Below are positions 12,501 through 22,933 of a stretch of 64,000 nt of DNA, piece after piece. Position 1 is the first letter of the stretch. Every line of letters begins with the position of its first letter. The notes under the pieces are model-generated. The model did not search any database and was not told the origin of the DNA. It was given only the letters and a program-made list of their open reading frames with translations. Both the position numbers and the translations under genes were made by a program. The DNA is taken from the NCBI RefSeq assembly GCF_008831285.2, contig NC_045140.1, positions 10,224,505 through 10,288,504 on the forward strand, in the 5' to 3' direction. The stretch is from Nymphaea colorata (Eukaryota > Streptophyta > Magnoliopsida > Nymphaeales > Nymphaeaceae).

Positions 12501-13760
12501 TCCAAACCTTCATAACTGGAACTACATGATTCTACATTAGAAAAAAGCATTATTAATATGGAATAAAATATGCAGAATATGACAAGCTACAACTATATAT
12601 GGTTTCTAGTCGGTGCATGGGACGAACAGTAAATTAATAGTAACATTACTATTATGAAATGTGATCGAATATTACGAGAGTACAATTTCTGCAAAGTACA
12701 TGATTGATATGGTTGGCCATACAAAACACCATAAATTCACAAAAAAAATACATTAAATTTGACATTGAACAAATTGATCTTCAACTTATTTTGAAAGCAT
12801 GATCTCACCTAGCTAAACTTGTGGCTACGGGTACTGCACAATGAGCTCAACTGATCGAGCTCAATTATATAGAACAGGGTAATGTTGGTGCAGTGGGTGG
12901 ATGGCATTTTTGGGATTCAAAAATCTGATTGTGCGGTTTCAGCGCAAGTTAAAGAAATATTTGATGAGTCGTAAAATTTCTGTTAGGGTGTCCTTTGGTA
13001 GCATCAGATCTCTGATTCCTTTTATGTGAGACCCACAATATAAACAAACACTGGATTTTAATGCTACATGAAAAAGAGGATTTAAGATCCTCAATTTATG
13101 CTCAAATTAACCTGAGATTTAGGTTGGGGGGTTGGTCTAACCACAAATCCTTGGATTTGAGATTCCCAGTGATCTCAAATCAGGATCCGGGGTCAACAAG
13201 CGACCTTTTGGCCGTGTTTGATAGCCTTGGTTCTTAGACTCGAGGCTGGATTTCAAGGCATCATCAACAGTTTTAGCAAACGGTGGATCCCAAAACCTGA
13301 GATTTCAAATCTTCGATGGGGACACAAAATCCATGCGTTTGAGATCCGACCCTCCTCCGATCTTCCATGCGGATCTGTGATCAGCTCGGGAAAATCTCGA
13401 GGGAAGCACCACTGCATCAGCGGCACACAGACAAAGAGAGGGAGTGAAATAGACACAAAGGGTGAGGCAAGAGAAACAGAGGAGGAGTATAAGAGAAAAA
13501 GATATTGAGATCTTAAATCAGCCACCTGAAGGAGTTGTCAAATTCCAAGCTGCGGACCTGCCTTCTTACTTCTTCCTTGCAGACACATACATCAGTCTTA
13601 TTGGATTGTAGTGTGAGTTTAGCAGCATTTTCCCCTTCTTTGTTATTCTTTTGTACGTGACCATTCATTTCTAATACAAGAGGTGAGTCATCTCCCAGCA
13701 ATTCTCATTGCAAACTCCTGCAACAAAAAGCTGGTAAAATGAGTTCGATGAGTATCGCTA
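9567..13760. other. Intergenic, no gene recognised
   Basis: Mostly AT-rich spacer. Open frames at 10400-10666 (minus) and 11268-11582 (plus, pyrimidine-rich) match no family I know. AT microsatellites lie near 10416-10438 and 11921-11936. Positions 13000-13520 have a TE-like composition (CCTTTGGTAGCA-type ends), but I could not pair termini. Confidence 0.45.
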
Positions 13761-13765
13761 ACAAA
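13761..13765. repeat. Left target-site duplication of the large Copia element (ACAAA)
   Basis: Five bases just outside the left LTR. The matching five outside the right LTR (29286-29290) read ACTAA, four of five identical. This supports a single insertion event for the whole 13766-29285 block. Confidence 0.6.
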
Positions 13766-14032
13766 TGTAAAACACAGGTCTAGCAAAAACTGACTACTTT
13801 TATTCTTACAGTGATTCTCATTATATTGAAGGAGATAATGCAGCTGTTATGGATTTGGATACATTAGTTACAAGAGAGAGATTAATAGAAAAATTCAAAA
13901 AATTGAATTACATGCATGCTTGCATGAGATGCCATAATATATTTCCTTACCTGAAGACATTGTCCTGATTCACTATTGGTTTTCTGTTATCTAATCCTTG
14001 AGACCTTCCATAATCGAATACATGCCTTAACA
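13766..14032 (-). mobile_element. Copia 3' LTR (left end in window coordinates)
   Basis: It begins TGTAAAACACAGG and ends CTTAACA, giving the TG...CA of an LTR. It aligns throughout with 28974-29285 (shared blocks CACAGGTCTAGCA, ATTATATTGAA, ATGCTTGCATG, TTTCCTTA, CATGYCTTAACA). It is 267 bp against 312 bp for the other LTR, the difference being mainly a CA/GA-rich stretch there. Confidence 0.82.
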
Positions 14033-14050
14033 GCCTTCTCAAGCTTAGCG
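14033..14050 (-). other. Polypurine tract of the Copia element
   Basis: Read on the minus strand, AAGCTTGAGAAGGC directly precedes the LTR start TGTTAAGGCATG. This resembles the CTTGAGGGGGAGTGTTAAG context common in plant Copia elements, and supports the orientation. Confidence 0.65.
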
Positions 14051-14139
14051 TGGGTTTGTTCACATTAAGCTTTACCAAAACTTCTCAAAATTAGAACAGT
14101 GCAGCAGTTGGACGAGTCCGTTAGCGACTTGTTGATCCG

Positions 14140-15270
14140 TTCAAATGAATTGATTGCTTACATCATCATTGTTAACATGATCCCATACCCAAAAAAAAAA
14201 AAATCATTCTTCAACATGCTTTATATGAGCATGAAAAAATGGATTTGCTGCTAAGTATAGAGCTCCGATAATGTCACATCATAGATCAGGAGGCCTTGAG
14301 AGTGATATAACAACTCGTCCAATAATGTTTCATCCATAATAATTCATTAGCTGTCTCTGCTAGAGATTTGTACTTGGACTCAATAGTTGACCGACCCAAG
14401 ACTCTATGTTTCTCGACTCCCAAGCTCTTAGATAGATGACAAATCCTCCCAAGATTTTCCATCCTATTCCCTACCAGTCCAGTTGGCATCCACAAATCCA
14501 CTTACAGGTGGAGATGGAGAAGGGTGAAAGTGCAAGTCATAGATGCTGCACCTTTTAAATACAACACAATTCTTTTGACTAAGCTCCAATGGGCATTAGA
14601 GGATTGTGCATAAATCCATTGGTTTTATTGACTAAAAAAGCAATGTTGGGTCTGGTTAGCGTGACGTAGTGAAGTCCTCCAATAATGCTGTGATAAAGTG
14701 ATGATTAGCAAAGGAAGATTGATCTTGAAATTTACTAATGGTGGGATCGTTGGGGTTGCCATCTTTTTTGCTTGTTGAAGCTTGGTTTCCTTAAGAATAT
14801 TGTGAGTATAAGAATCACCTCATTCCCATCTTTTATAATTTCAATTCCTTGGAAAAATGACAAGGTCCCAAGGTCCTTGATGGAGAAATTCTTCTTCAAT
14901 TGTTAAATGACTTGTTCAATAGTTTCTTTGGAGCTCCCTGAGACAATAAGGTCATCAACATATACAAGAATATAGATCTTGTTATTTCCCTTGATTGAAT
15001 ATGAACAATGATGAGTAAAAAGCAAGAGCTTGAAGCCATGGCTGATTAGAAAATCACTTAATGTCTGGTACCACACCCTGAGTGCTTATTTCAATCCATA
15101 GATTGCCTTATCCAACTTGCAAACATTGCAATGGTGCTTCGGATCCTCATATCCCTCCAATTGGCACATATGGAGATCCTCTGAAAGGAATCCAATTAGA
15201 AATGTATTGTCAAAATCAAGCTGGTATAATGACCATCCAAACTATCTATGTACGATGTGGACTCGAACCA
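14140..15270 (-). pseudogene. Copia pol fragment, RT C-terminal part and RNase H (duplicate copy 1)
   Basis: Read on the minus strand, the order is LYQLDFDNTFL, then VCKL-like KAIYGLK and WYQ, then ILVYVDDLIVSGSS (YVDD at 14951-14962, intact). Next come LGTLSFFQGIEI, YHRIIGGLHYVTLTRPNI, and the RNase H motif STIESKYKSLAETANELLWM. These are canonical Copia RT/RNase H blocks in correct order. Stop codons and frame slips make it a pseudogene. The N-terminal RT part is found again only at 26060-26260, beyond the mitochondrial DNA. Confidence 0.88.
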
Positions 15271-15479
15271 TTTCTCTTTTTCTTATGGACAAAAAAAAAA
15301 TCATTCTTCCCTCCATGGGGCACTATCTAATTCGATCTATTAGAATGGATCAGGCCATTTATCAATCCATCACGTTCATCTCGTATGCTCGTTCTGACTT
15401 TTCATCTACACTCATAGCTTGCTGTCTATGAAGCTCGCCTTCACTGGAATCAATAATCTTTCTAAGTGAAAGAAGATCT

Positions 15480-16840
15480 ATGAATCAACCAACGTATAAA
15501 AACATTGAAAAGCGAGTGCTTTGTGCACTCACCTGCAAAGATCACTTGCTTTGTGAGTGATTGCACAAAGAACTCGCAAAGCGTCGCAAAGCTTGCTTCG
15601 CTTTGTGAGTGATTGCACAAAGAACTCACAAAGCTTGCTTCGCAAGCCAAGCTGCCACCTGAAGCGATGGGACAAAAGTCTAGCTCTTTCTCAAAACTTT
15701 TGTTGCCTATGAGCTTTGAAGCAAGTTTGTGAGACCTATAGTGGAGAGTGAAGTGTACTATGTCAGCTGTGAAGTGAAGATCTTCCAGTGTCTTCGGAGC
15801 GGACCTAAAGTCAGTGCTATGCAAGCTATAACTGGGAGCATAGCAGCTTAGGAAAACATATGTGACAATACTACGTCAGTGTCAAAAGCTACATTTGAGT
15901 TCTTACGTCTGTATTACAACACCAGCTACTTAAACACTTTGTTTGATAAGGTCAGGTTAACACTCACTCTCTTCATCAAGCTCTTTACGGCTTGTGTAGA
16001 TGATCAATCTACACTCACAGTTTAAGTTGACTCCGTGATACAACAAGCAAAGCACTTTGCGAGTGCTTTCTTAAGGGATACTTTGAATGGCATTAGTGCC
16101 TACCTTTTAGTCGAATTCAAGCACTCCTTTCAATCTTCTCTTGAAGGTCAGGTCATATCCTTATTCAGGTCAGAACAAAGCCTTCTTGTTAATAATGAGT
16201 GCCATTAGTTAAAAAAGCACACTCTTTGGCTTCCCTAAAGTCTGTCATGTCATGTCATTTTGATAAGCAAACGCTTTATGAGTGCTTTGTGTTGGCACAC
16301 TCACTTCACTTTCGCTTCGCACAAAGGACGCACTCGCAAAACAAACAAGGCATTTGCAACTTCAAATTGCTGAAGCTTCTAAAGGTCACGTCAGAGCAAA
16401 GCCCTCTTGTGAAGAGGGCTTTGCTCGTGATGTGGCATTGGGGGCTTTGCTAATAGCGTGATGTTCCCTAACAAAATTTTGATTGAAAGTTGTGAGGGCT
16501 CCTATGAAAAAAAAAAGATGAAGAGTGGTTATGACAGGAGCTGTGGAGACTACACTAAGATACGAAATTGCATCAGCTTAGGATATAGTAAAGGCTAAGG
16601 AACAGTGTCTTCCACTATGAACCTAGACTACATTAAGGAACAAGGAAGCTTGACTGAAAAAAGAAGTCAAGGACCTCTAATAGCTGCCCATGAGGGCAAA
16701 GGGATTTTCCCAAGACTTTTTGTGTTCGAAGCTACCTTTTCATGTGCTATTTAGAATGAGGGGTGTGTTCTTAGGAAGAGCCGTACGAGGCAGCTCACAT
16801 ACGGTTCAGGAACCAAGCCCCATCACATAGGGGCTTAGGT
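15480..16840 (+). other. Mitochondrial rpl2 group II intron, 3' portion, with palindromic short repeats (copy 1)
   Basis: The stretch upstream of rpl2 exon 2 should be its group II intron. It is packed with GCAAAG/CTTTGC words, including a 52-bp tandem duplication starting at 15549 and 15601 and a perfect 15-bp inverted repeat at 16394-16426. Repeat-rich introns of this kind are known from some early-diverging angiosperm mitochondria, Nymphaea among them. That comparison is from memory. Confidence 0.65.
16778..16807 (+). ncRNA. Group II intron domain V (rpl2 intron, copy 1)
   Basis: GAGCCGTACGAGG...ACATACGGTTC is the catalytic domain V hairpin: the GAGCCGTA and TACGGTTC ends pair, with a short inner GAG/CTC stem. 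It lies about 40 bases before the exon 2 boundary, where a group II intron needs it. Copy 2 at 22864-22893 has GAGTCATATGAAG, which weakens the stem. Confidence 0.85.
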
Positions 16841-16844
16841 CAAC

Positions 16845-17504
16845 ACTTATATATTAGCCGGTCATCAATTGGAAGCAGCCAAGATGGTTATGAATTTAGA
16901 TTGGTCCAAACCTTCGACCAGTGGCTTCTTGCGACCCACCCACCATGCCCATACAACCCTGAGGTTCCAAGACCTTATTTGCACTGCGAATAAGGGCCGA
17001 GTGGAAGGGGGCAGTCAGCAGGCTACATCTGGGCCACGCCCTTTGCTTTTAGATAGGATATACTCGATCTTAATTATCAAGTAGGAAATTGCATACCATA
17101 AGCCAATATATGTAGAGGAACATAAGTACATGATATTGAATGTAATCTAGGTCAATGCGCAAAGCAGGCTCGAGGTGCAAGAACTTTTGCTAAAATAATG
17201 AAGGAACTAGCACAACAATGTCTTGTGCGGCTACCTTTGGCTGTTGAAAAACTCATTGATTCTTGATGCCGAGCTATTATTGGTATAGTTTTCAATCCCA
17301 ACCATGGTGCCTGTAAGCTTAGAAAAGTAGGACAAAGACAGTGGTTAGGCAGACACCTAATTGTTCATGATATTGCAATGAATCTAGTGGATCATCCTCA
17401 TGGAGGAGGTGAGGGGCGCACAAAAGGAGGTAATCCTTTAGTCACATTGGGGGAAGCCCACCAAAGTAGGATTTCAGACCGTAGTGTGGAAACATAGAAA
17501 TTAG
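16845..17504 (+). pseudogene. Mitochondrial ribosomal protein L2, exon 2 (nuclear pseudogene, copy 1)
   Basis: The conceptual product contains YILAGHQLEAAKMVMNLDW, SKPSTSGFLRP, GRVEGGSQQATSGPRPLL and, near the end, VDHPHGGGEGRTKGG with GKPTK and FQTVVWKHRN. The VDHPHGGGEGR...GGR block is the conserved C-terminal signature of L2 at the peptidyl-transferase region. Frameshifts follow residue 75 or so, and several in-frame stops break it. The next gene is rps19, as in plant mitochondria. Confidence 0.88.
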
Positions 17505-17507
17505 TTC

Positions 17508-17859
17508 ACGGCACGATGATCTATATGGAAGGGTAGTTTTATTGACCTTTTTAATGAAGAAAAAAAGAGAGAATGAAGTGAGCAATGTAGACTTTCATAG
17601 CAGAGATGCCAAATGTAGTAGTGTAGCCTTGCGTTGCAGTAGGACAGGCGTAACCATTTTCAGGAAAGTTTGGTCACATAGAATTTCTATTTTGCCAGAA
17701 TTTGTTGATTTTGGAGTGCAAATTTACAATGGAAAAACTCATTTTCGTTGTAAGATCACTGAAGGAAAGGTTGGACACAAATTTAGAGAGTTTGCTTTTA
17801 CATGGAAACGAAGACCTTCGAGAACAAATATTGGATCAGGAAGAAGGGGGAAAAACTAA
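17508..17859 (+). pseudogene. Mitochondrial ribosomal protein S19 with an in-frame insertion (copy 1)
   Basis: After a start equivalent reading ACG (ATG in copy 2) come SIWKGSFID, one frame slip, then MKKKRE. A stretch of about 30 residues (ENEVSN to TGVTIF) follows that is absent from the S19 proteins I know. Then comes the normal body: RKVWSHRISILPEFVD, IYNGKTHFRCKITEGKVGHK, EFAFTWKRRPSRTNIG. Usual plant mitochondrial S19 is about 90-95 residues; this would be about 117. The 3' end is intact. Confidence 0.9.
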
Positions 17860-17873
17860 AGTCAAAGCACCAT

Positions 17874-17948
17874 ATGGCACCAAAAAAAAAATCCAATTTC
17901 GGTAAGACTTGATCTAAATCATAATTCAGATTCAAGTCCATTCAGTTC
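17874..17948 (+). pseudogene. Mitochondrial rps3 exon 1 (copy 1)
   Basis: The expected start MARKGNPISVRL is visible after allowing a frameshift in an A-run (ATGGCACCAAAAAAAAAATC). It is followed by LDLNHNSDSSPF. Exon 1 of plant mitochondrial rps3 is about 75 nt, as here. The sequence then reads GGGCGACC, matching the GTGCG-type group II intron start. Confidence 0.8.
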
Positions 17949-18230
17949 GGGCGACCGCAAAAATCACCAGAGAGACCTATACTACAATAGAAGGCATGGG
18001 AGGACGTTGACGAACACGACTTCTTCTAATGCTAGAAGACCATAGGAAGACACCCAAGACTTGAGCATGTTGTGAAAGAAGCACATAGGGCGGGTGTGCT
18101 TCGACCGTGTCTTTGAGCCACAGCCGAATGTTTCTATCATGATCGTGAGGTGCAGGATACCAGGCTGATAAACCCGGCCAACATTGAAAGGCAAATGCTT
18201 GTGCTCAATAGAATCTCTCTCATTCGTCTC
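17949..18230 (+). other. 5' part of the mitochondrial rps3 group II intron (copy 1)
   Basis: It matches copy 2 (24006-24290) and then stops abruptly at CTCTCTCATT, where Copia sequence begins. It is truncated by the duplication junction. Confidence 0.7.
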
Positions 18231-19214
18231 TCAATCAATTAAATGCTTCCATCATCTTTGTTAACATGATCCTACAAAAAAAAATCTTCAACATACTTTG
18301 TACGAGCATGAAAAAATGGATTAGCTGCTAAGTATAGGGCTCCGATATTGTCACATCATAGGTAAGGAGGCATTGAGAGTGATATGCCCAACTCTTCCAA
18401 AATTTCATGCATAATAATTCATTAGTTGTCTCTGCTAGAGATTTGTACTTGGACTCAATACTTGACTGAGCAATGGTCTTTGTTTTGTTTTCTTGATCGC
18501 CAATAATTTATGTTTTCTCAATCCCCAAGACTCTATGTTTTCTCTTAGATAGATGATAAACCCTTCCAAGATTTTCCATCCTCTTCCCTACCAGCTCAAT
18601 GGGCATCCACAAATCCACTTACAGGTGGAGATGGAGAAGGGTGAAAGTGCAAGTCATAGATGCTGCACCTTTTAAATACAACACAATTCTTTTGACTAAG
18701 CTCCAATGGGCATTAGTAGGATTGTGCATAAATCCATTGGTTTTATTGACTAAAAAAGCAATGTTGGGTCTGGTTAGCGTGATATAGTGAAGTCCTCCAA
18801 TAATCCTGTGATAAAGTGATGATTAGCAAAGGAAGATTGATCTTGAAATTTACTAATGGTGGGATCGTTGGGGTTGCCATCTTTTTTGCTTGTTGAAGCT
18901 TGGTTTCCTTAAGAATATTGTGAGTATAAGAATCACCTCATTCCCAACTTTTATAATTTCAATTCCTTGGAAAAATGACAAGGTCCCAAGGTCCTTGATG
19001 GAGAAATTCTTCTTCAATTGTTAAATGACTTGTTCAATAGTTTCTTTGGAGCTCCCCGAGACAATAAGGTCATCAACATATACAAGAATATAGATCTTGA
19101 TATTTCCCTTGATTGAATATGAACAATGAATATGAACAATGATGAGTAAAGTTCAAGAGCTGAACAATGATGAGTAAAGTTCAAGAGCTTGAAGCGAGGC
19201 TGATTAGAAAATTA
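18231..19214 (-). pseudogene. Copia RNase H and RT fragment (duplicate copy 2, left part)
   Basis: It repeats 14140-15060 closely, including minus-strand YVDD at 19069-19080. It carries its own small changes: a local duplication at about 19118-19190 and extra sequence near 18470-18540. Copia similarity breaks at 19214, where a TIR element is inserted, and resumes at 21640. Confidence 0.87.
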
Positions 19215-20162
19215 GTTGGGGGCCGTTTGATGGATTGGAAATCTAGAATTGGAAAAATATTTCTGGAAATAAGTTTTCTGGAATAAAGGAATGAGAAAAA
19301 TCTTTTCTATTCTCATTTTGATGTGTGTGGGATGACTGAGAAATAAATTTCCAAAAAATTATTTCTTATTTTGATAATAAAGAAACATATTTCCAAAAAA
19401 TTATTTCTTACTTTGATAATAAAGAAACATATTTCCAGATTTGCATAATATAGATATAGTTTCTTAAATCACTAGTCTCGTTCTCTCTCCCTCTATCTCT
19501 CTCTTATATGTGGGAAATTGGTGAATCCTTGCCTCAGATACGGAAAATTGAGACCTAAAATTGACTTTTTTCAAATGTTGCAATACGCAGGTAGGGGGCA
19601 CTGGCAGTAAACTATCAGGACATGGTAATAACAGAAGTACAATTGGGAGTAGTAAATTTGATCAAGATATAGTAAATCATTTTAAAAGACAGGTGACCAT
19701 GGAGTCAGAAGAAACAATTTCAGTTGCAAAATTTTGAAGTACAACAAGGCCAAAATCTTCCCTGAAACCAGGACTACAGGTGCCTGGGCTTCCCACTTAA
19801 GATGCATTTCGATGGTAGCATACATTTCCATGGATGGTCCGAGATGAGGCGGAACAAACTGCAATCATGCACCACAAGCAAGAACTGCTCCTGCTGAACA
19901 ACTCAATATGGCACCTTTGATTTAATTGCAGGGACAACTACATCCAACAAAATGCTCCGAACAAACATAAAAATATACCTATTTGAATAGCAGAAGCATG
20001 AAGCTCTTATTTTACAGGGGATTGTGATTACAATAACATATGTGAAAAAAGAATGTACATAACTTCAATAAGCAAATCAACATTCAAGTGGGAGCTGAAA
20101 GAAATTATTAGAGCAAGGAATAAAAGCTCTATCACGCAAATCCATCACAAGAATCCTAAGTT

Positions 20163-20298
20163 GCCGGGGTACTCGAGGGTTTAGATTTTGTCTTTGCAAT
20201 GCTTACTAGATCACCAAAAAGTTTGTCTTCAGCCTTAGCTGGCTTCTTCGGTTGCAAATAAGCTGCTGCAGCTCCTGGTGGTGCAGGAAGCAGTAGTT
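20163..20298 (-). pseudogene. Captured exon fragment of a cellular gene, C-terminal end
   Basis: The minus strand reads LLPAPPGAAAAYLQPKKPAK, then AEDKLFGDLVSIAKTK and SKPSSTPAT before a stop. Preceding CTCCTCTGCAG is a good splice acceptor. The composition resembles the tail of a plant trafficking or adaptor protein, but I cannot name the family. No promoter or complete gene is visible. Confidence 0.55.
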
Positions 20299-20715
20299 AC
20301 TGCAGAGGAGGTTGATTTATAATGGTTCTTGATGTGGACCTACATTGTACATGATATTTAAAATTTTACTTTGAAGTAAGGGCAAAAAATGCTTCCATTG
20401 ATTGGAATTGCCATGAAGGTAATGGAAAATATAATAATATCCACAAAGCACGTTCTTACTTTTAGATTGCTCACAAACTGTAGGTAGAAAGTCAGTGATC
20501 TAAACTTACAAAAATCTCAACATAAAATAAATATTATATGCAACTTCGTTTGCTGGAATTGTGGTTCAAAATCCATACATATGGGTTATAAGATGTTTCC
20601 TTCAATTTTTATAAACTTGCAAAAATTTAAGGCTACCATGTGAAATCTTCACAATAACAAAAAAACACAAAGGAAACAACATGGCACAAGGAAAAGTCAG
20701 GATGTTCACTTATTA

Positions 20716-20818
20716 GCCCTGTTCAACATCCTTTGAACTAGTCTGTGCAGCATCTGAACCATCACCAATATCCAAAAGGACAGGAGGAGGCTTTTTCTGC
20801 TCAGGGCGAATGGCAATT
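20716..20818 (-). pseudogene. Second captured exon-like fragment
   Basis: On the minus strand, after the acceptor-like TTGCTTCAG, the frame reads GIAIRPEQKKPPPVLLDIGD, then GSDAAQTSSKDVEQG before a stop. It is open, hydrophilic and intron-flanked, which is typical of a host exon. It lies on the same strand as, and upstream of, the other fragment. Family not identified. Confidence 0.5.
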
Positions 20819-21639
20819 CCTGAAGCAATTGCGCCATGTCAGTGGGAGCTGAACTGTTGCAATCCACAACTCAAAGACGGGAGAAAACTAGAAATGGGGG
20901 GATGAAAAGAGAGAAGGAAGAGGGGGAGAAACAGTGTTTCATGTTGGATTCCCTCATAAGCATTTTAACAAACAGTTAATCCACGTAAGCTGCACATAAA
21001 TCTGTAACATGTAAAAGTTTAACAAAATGTAAATGGAAAAGACAGGTGCACAGACAACCAGAAGTCCTTTGGCTTGCATGGCTTGTGTGGAGATGAAGAA
21101 AAGGAAGCGTGCCAACAAAAACACCATTAGGAACACCGACATCAGCAAAACATTATAACAACAATGAGCAAATAGGAGCAATCAAGCATACAGAGCATAA
21201 TGTGTAATGCACACAAAGAAGGCAAATGGGCACAGTGAATGGGGAACAAGAGAGAGTGAGTGATAAAGGTCTCCATTTTCAGCAGCGCGAAGAACCCTTA
21301 CACTTGGATGTATGCCTGCTGAAGACAGAAGGTCGCTGTGGTATGAGGACTACCTACACAGCAGGAGAGTGAGAGGGCGAGAGAGACGACGAGGGGTGCA
21401 GGAGAGTGAGAAGGCGAGAGAGACGATGATGGGATTGAGTGCGAGCGTTCCGTAATGGGCAAAAAAAAAACTGGAAACATATTTCCGCCTCTTGTTGTGG
21501 AAATATGTTTTCGGAAAAAAATTCCGGAATTGGCTTCAACAGTCATAAAATTTTGTCCACATTTGCTGGGCTGGAAAAATTTTAAAAATTTGATTTTTTT
21601 TTTGTTCAACAGTAGATTTCCAGCCTGTCAAATGGGCCC

Positions 21640-21868
21640 TTAATGTTTGGTACCACACCTTGAGTGCTTGTTTCAATCCATAGATTTCCTTATCCGACTC
21701 TCAAACATTACAATGTGCTTAGGATCTTCATATCCCTCCAATTGGCACATATAGACATCATCTGAAATCAATCCAATTATAAATGCATTGTCAAAATCAA
21801 GCTGGTGTAATGACTTGCAAACATTGCAATGTGCTTAGGATCCTCATATCCCTCCAATGGGCACATAT
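21640..21868 (-). pseudogene. Copia RT fragment (duplicate copy 2, right part)
   Basis: Continues the Copia RT broken by the TIR element, from the YGLK / RVWYQ region upstream toward LDFDN. A local duplication of about 110 bp (starts 21706 and 21816) repeats the CAATGTGCTTAGGATC segment. Confidence 0.8.
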
Positions 21869-22863
21869 AAACCATTTCTCTTTCTTTATGGGCAAAAAAA
21901 AAAATCATTCTTCTCCCCATGGAGCACTATCTAATTCCATCTATGAGAACGGATCAGACCATTTATCAACCTATTGTGTTCATCTCATAGGCTCATTCCG
22001 ACTCTTTGTCTACACTCGTAGCTTGCTGTCTAAGCTCGCCTTCACTAGAATCAGTAATCTTTCTAAGTGAAAGAAGATCTATGAATCAACCAATGTATAA
22101 AAACATTGAAAAGCAAGTGCTTCGTGCAATCACTCGCAAAGATCACATGCTTTGTGATTTCACAAAGAACTCACAAAGCTTGCTTCACTTTGTGAAGCCA
22201 AGCCGCTGCCTATAGCGATGGGACAAAAGTCTAGCTCTTTCTCAAAACTTTTGTTGCCTATGAGCAAAGTTGCAGGAGCGAGCTTCAAAGCGAGGTTGCG
22301 AGGCCTGTAGTGATGAGTGAAGTGGACTACACAAGCTGTGTAGCAAGGATCTTCCAGATTGCCACTTCTTCGTAGCAAACCTAGAGTCAGTGCAATAAAA
22401 GCTGTAACTGCGAGCGTAGCATCTTAAGAAAACATATGTGGCAATACTACGTTAGTGTCGCAAGTTCAAATTGTTGAAACTTCTGAAGGTCACGTTAGAG
22501 CAAAGCCCTTTTGTGAAGAGGGCTTTGCTTGTGACGTGACGCTTGGGGCTTTGCTAATAACATGACGTTCCCTAATACAATTCTGATTGAAAGTTGCAAG
22601 GAGTCCTACGAAAAAGAAGAAGAAGAATGGTTATGAATGGGAGCTGTGGGGACTACACTAAGGTGCAGAGTTGCATCAGCTTAGTATATAGAAAATGCTA
22701 AGGAACATAATCTTCCACTATGGACCGAGACTACACTAAAAAACAAGGAAGCTGGACTGAAAAACGAAGTCAAGGACCTCTAATAGCCGCCCAAGAGGGT
22801 GAAGGGATTTTCCAAAGTTTTTTTGTGTTGTTCAAAAAGAGGGGTGGGGGGGGGTTCTTAGGA

Positions 22864-22893
22864 AGAGTCATATGAAGCAGCTCACATACGGTT
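22864..22893 (+). ncRNA. Group II intron domain V (rpl2 intron, copy 2, degraded)
   Basis: Same position relative to exon 2 as in copy 1. The 3' strand CATACGGTTC is kept, but the 5' strand reads GAGTCATA, so the helix carries mismatches. Confidence 0.75.
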
Positions 22894-22933
22894 CAGGAGC
22901 CAAGCCCCAATGCATAGGGTCTTAGGTCAACAC

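Larger units (their letters stand above)
15271..18230 (+). other. Nuclear copy of mitochondrial DNA, block 1 (rpl2-rps19-rps3)
   Basis: A contiguous mitochondrial gene cluster in its normal plant order: group II intron and exon 2 of rpl2, then rps19, then rps3 exon 1 and the start of its intron. All reading frames are broken, so this is a decayed nuclear transfer. The left edge, near 15270, is where Copia RT similarity stops. The origin of 15271-15480 is less sure. The right edge near 18220-18235 joins directly to a second copy of the Copia RNase H region. Confidence 0.85.
19215..21639. mobile_element. Non-autonomous TIR DNA transposon carrying cellular gene pieces
   Basis: The ends GGGGCCGTTTGATGGATTGG and, inverted, GGGCCCATTTGACAGGCTGG pair and both continue AAATCTA. 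TTA occurs on both sides (19212-19214, 21640-21642), fitting a PIF/Harbinger-type 3-bp duplication. The paralogous empty site is present at 15051-15064 in duplicate copy 1 and proves an insertion. The inside holds no transposase but at least two exon-like minus-strand pieces (20163-20298, 20716-20818). A 43-bp tandem repeat lies near 19345-19440. Confidence 0.8.

Noticed and set aside
13000-13520. Possible MITE with CCTTTGGTAGCA-like end
   Set aside because: I could not find a pairing inverted end or a target duplication.
15255-15275. GGTTCGAGTCC on the minus strand, like a tRNA T-loop
   Set aside because: No acceptor, D or anticodon arms can be paired around it.
16869-17084. Reading this frame as an independent small gene
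   Set aside because: It is the start of mitochondrial rpl2 exon 2, truncated by a frameshift.
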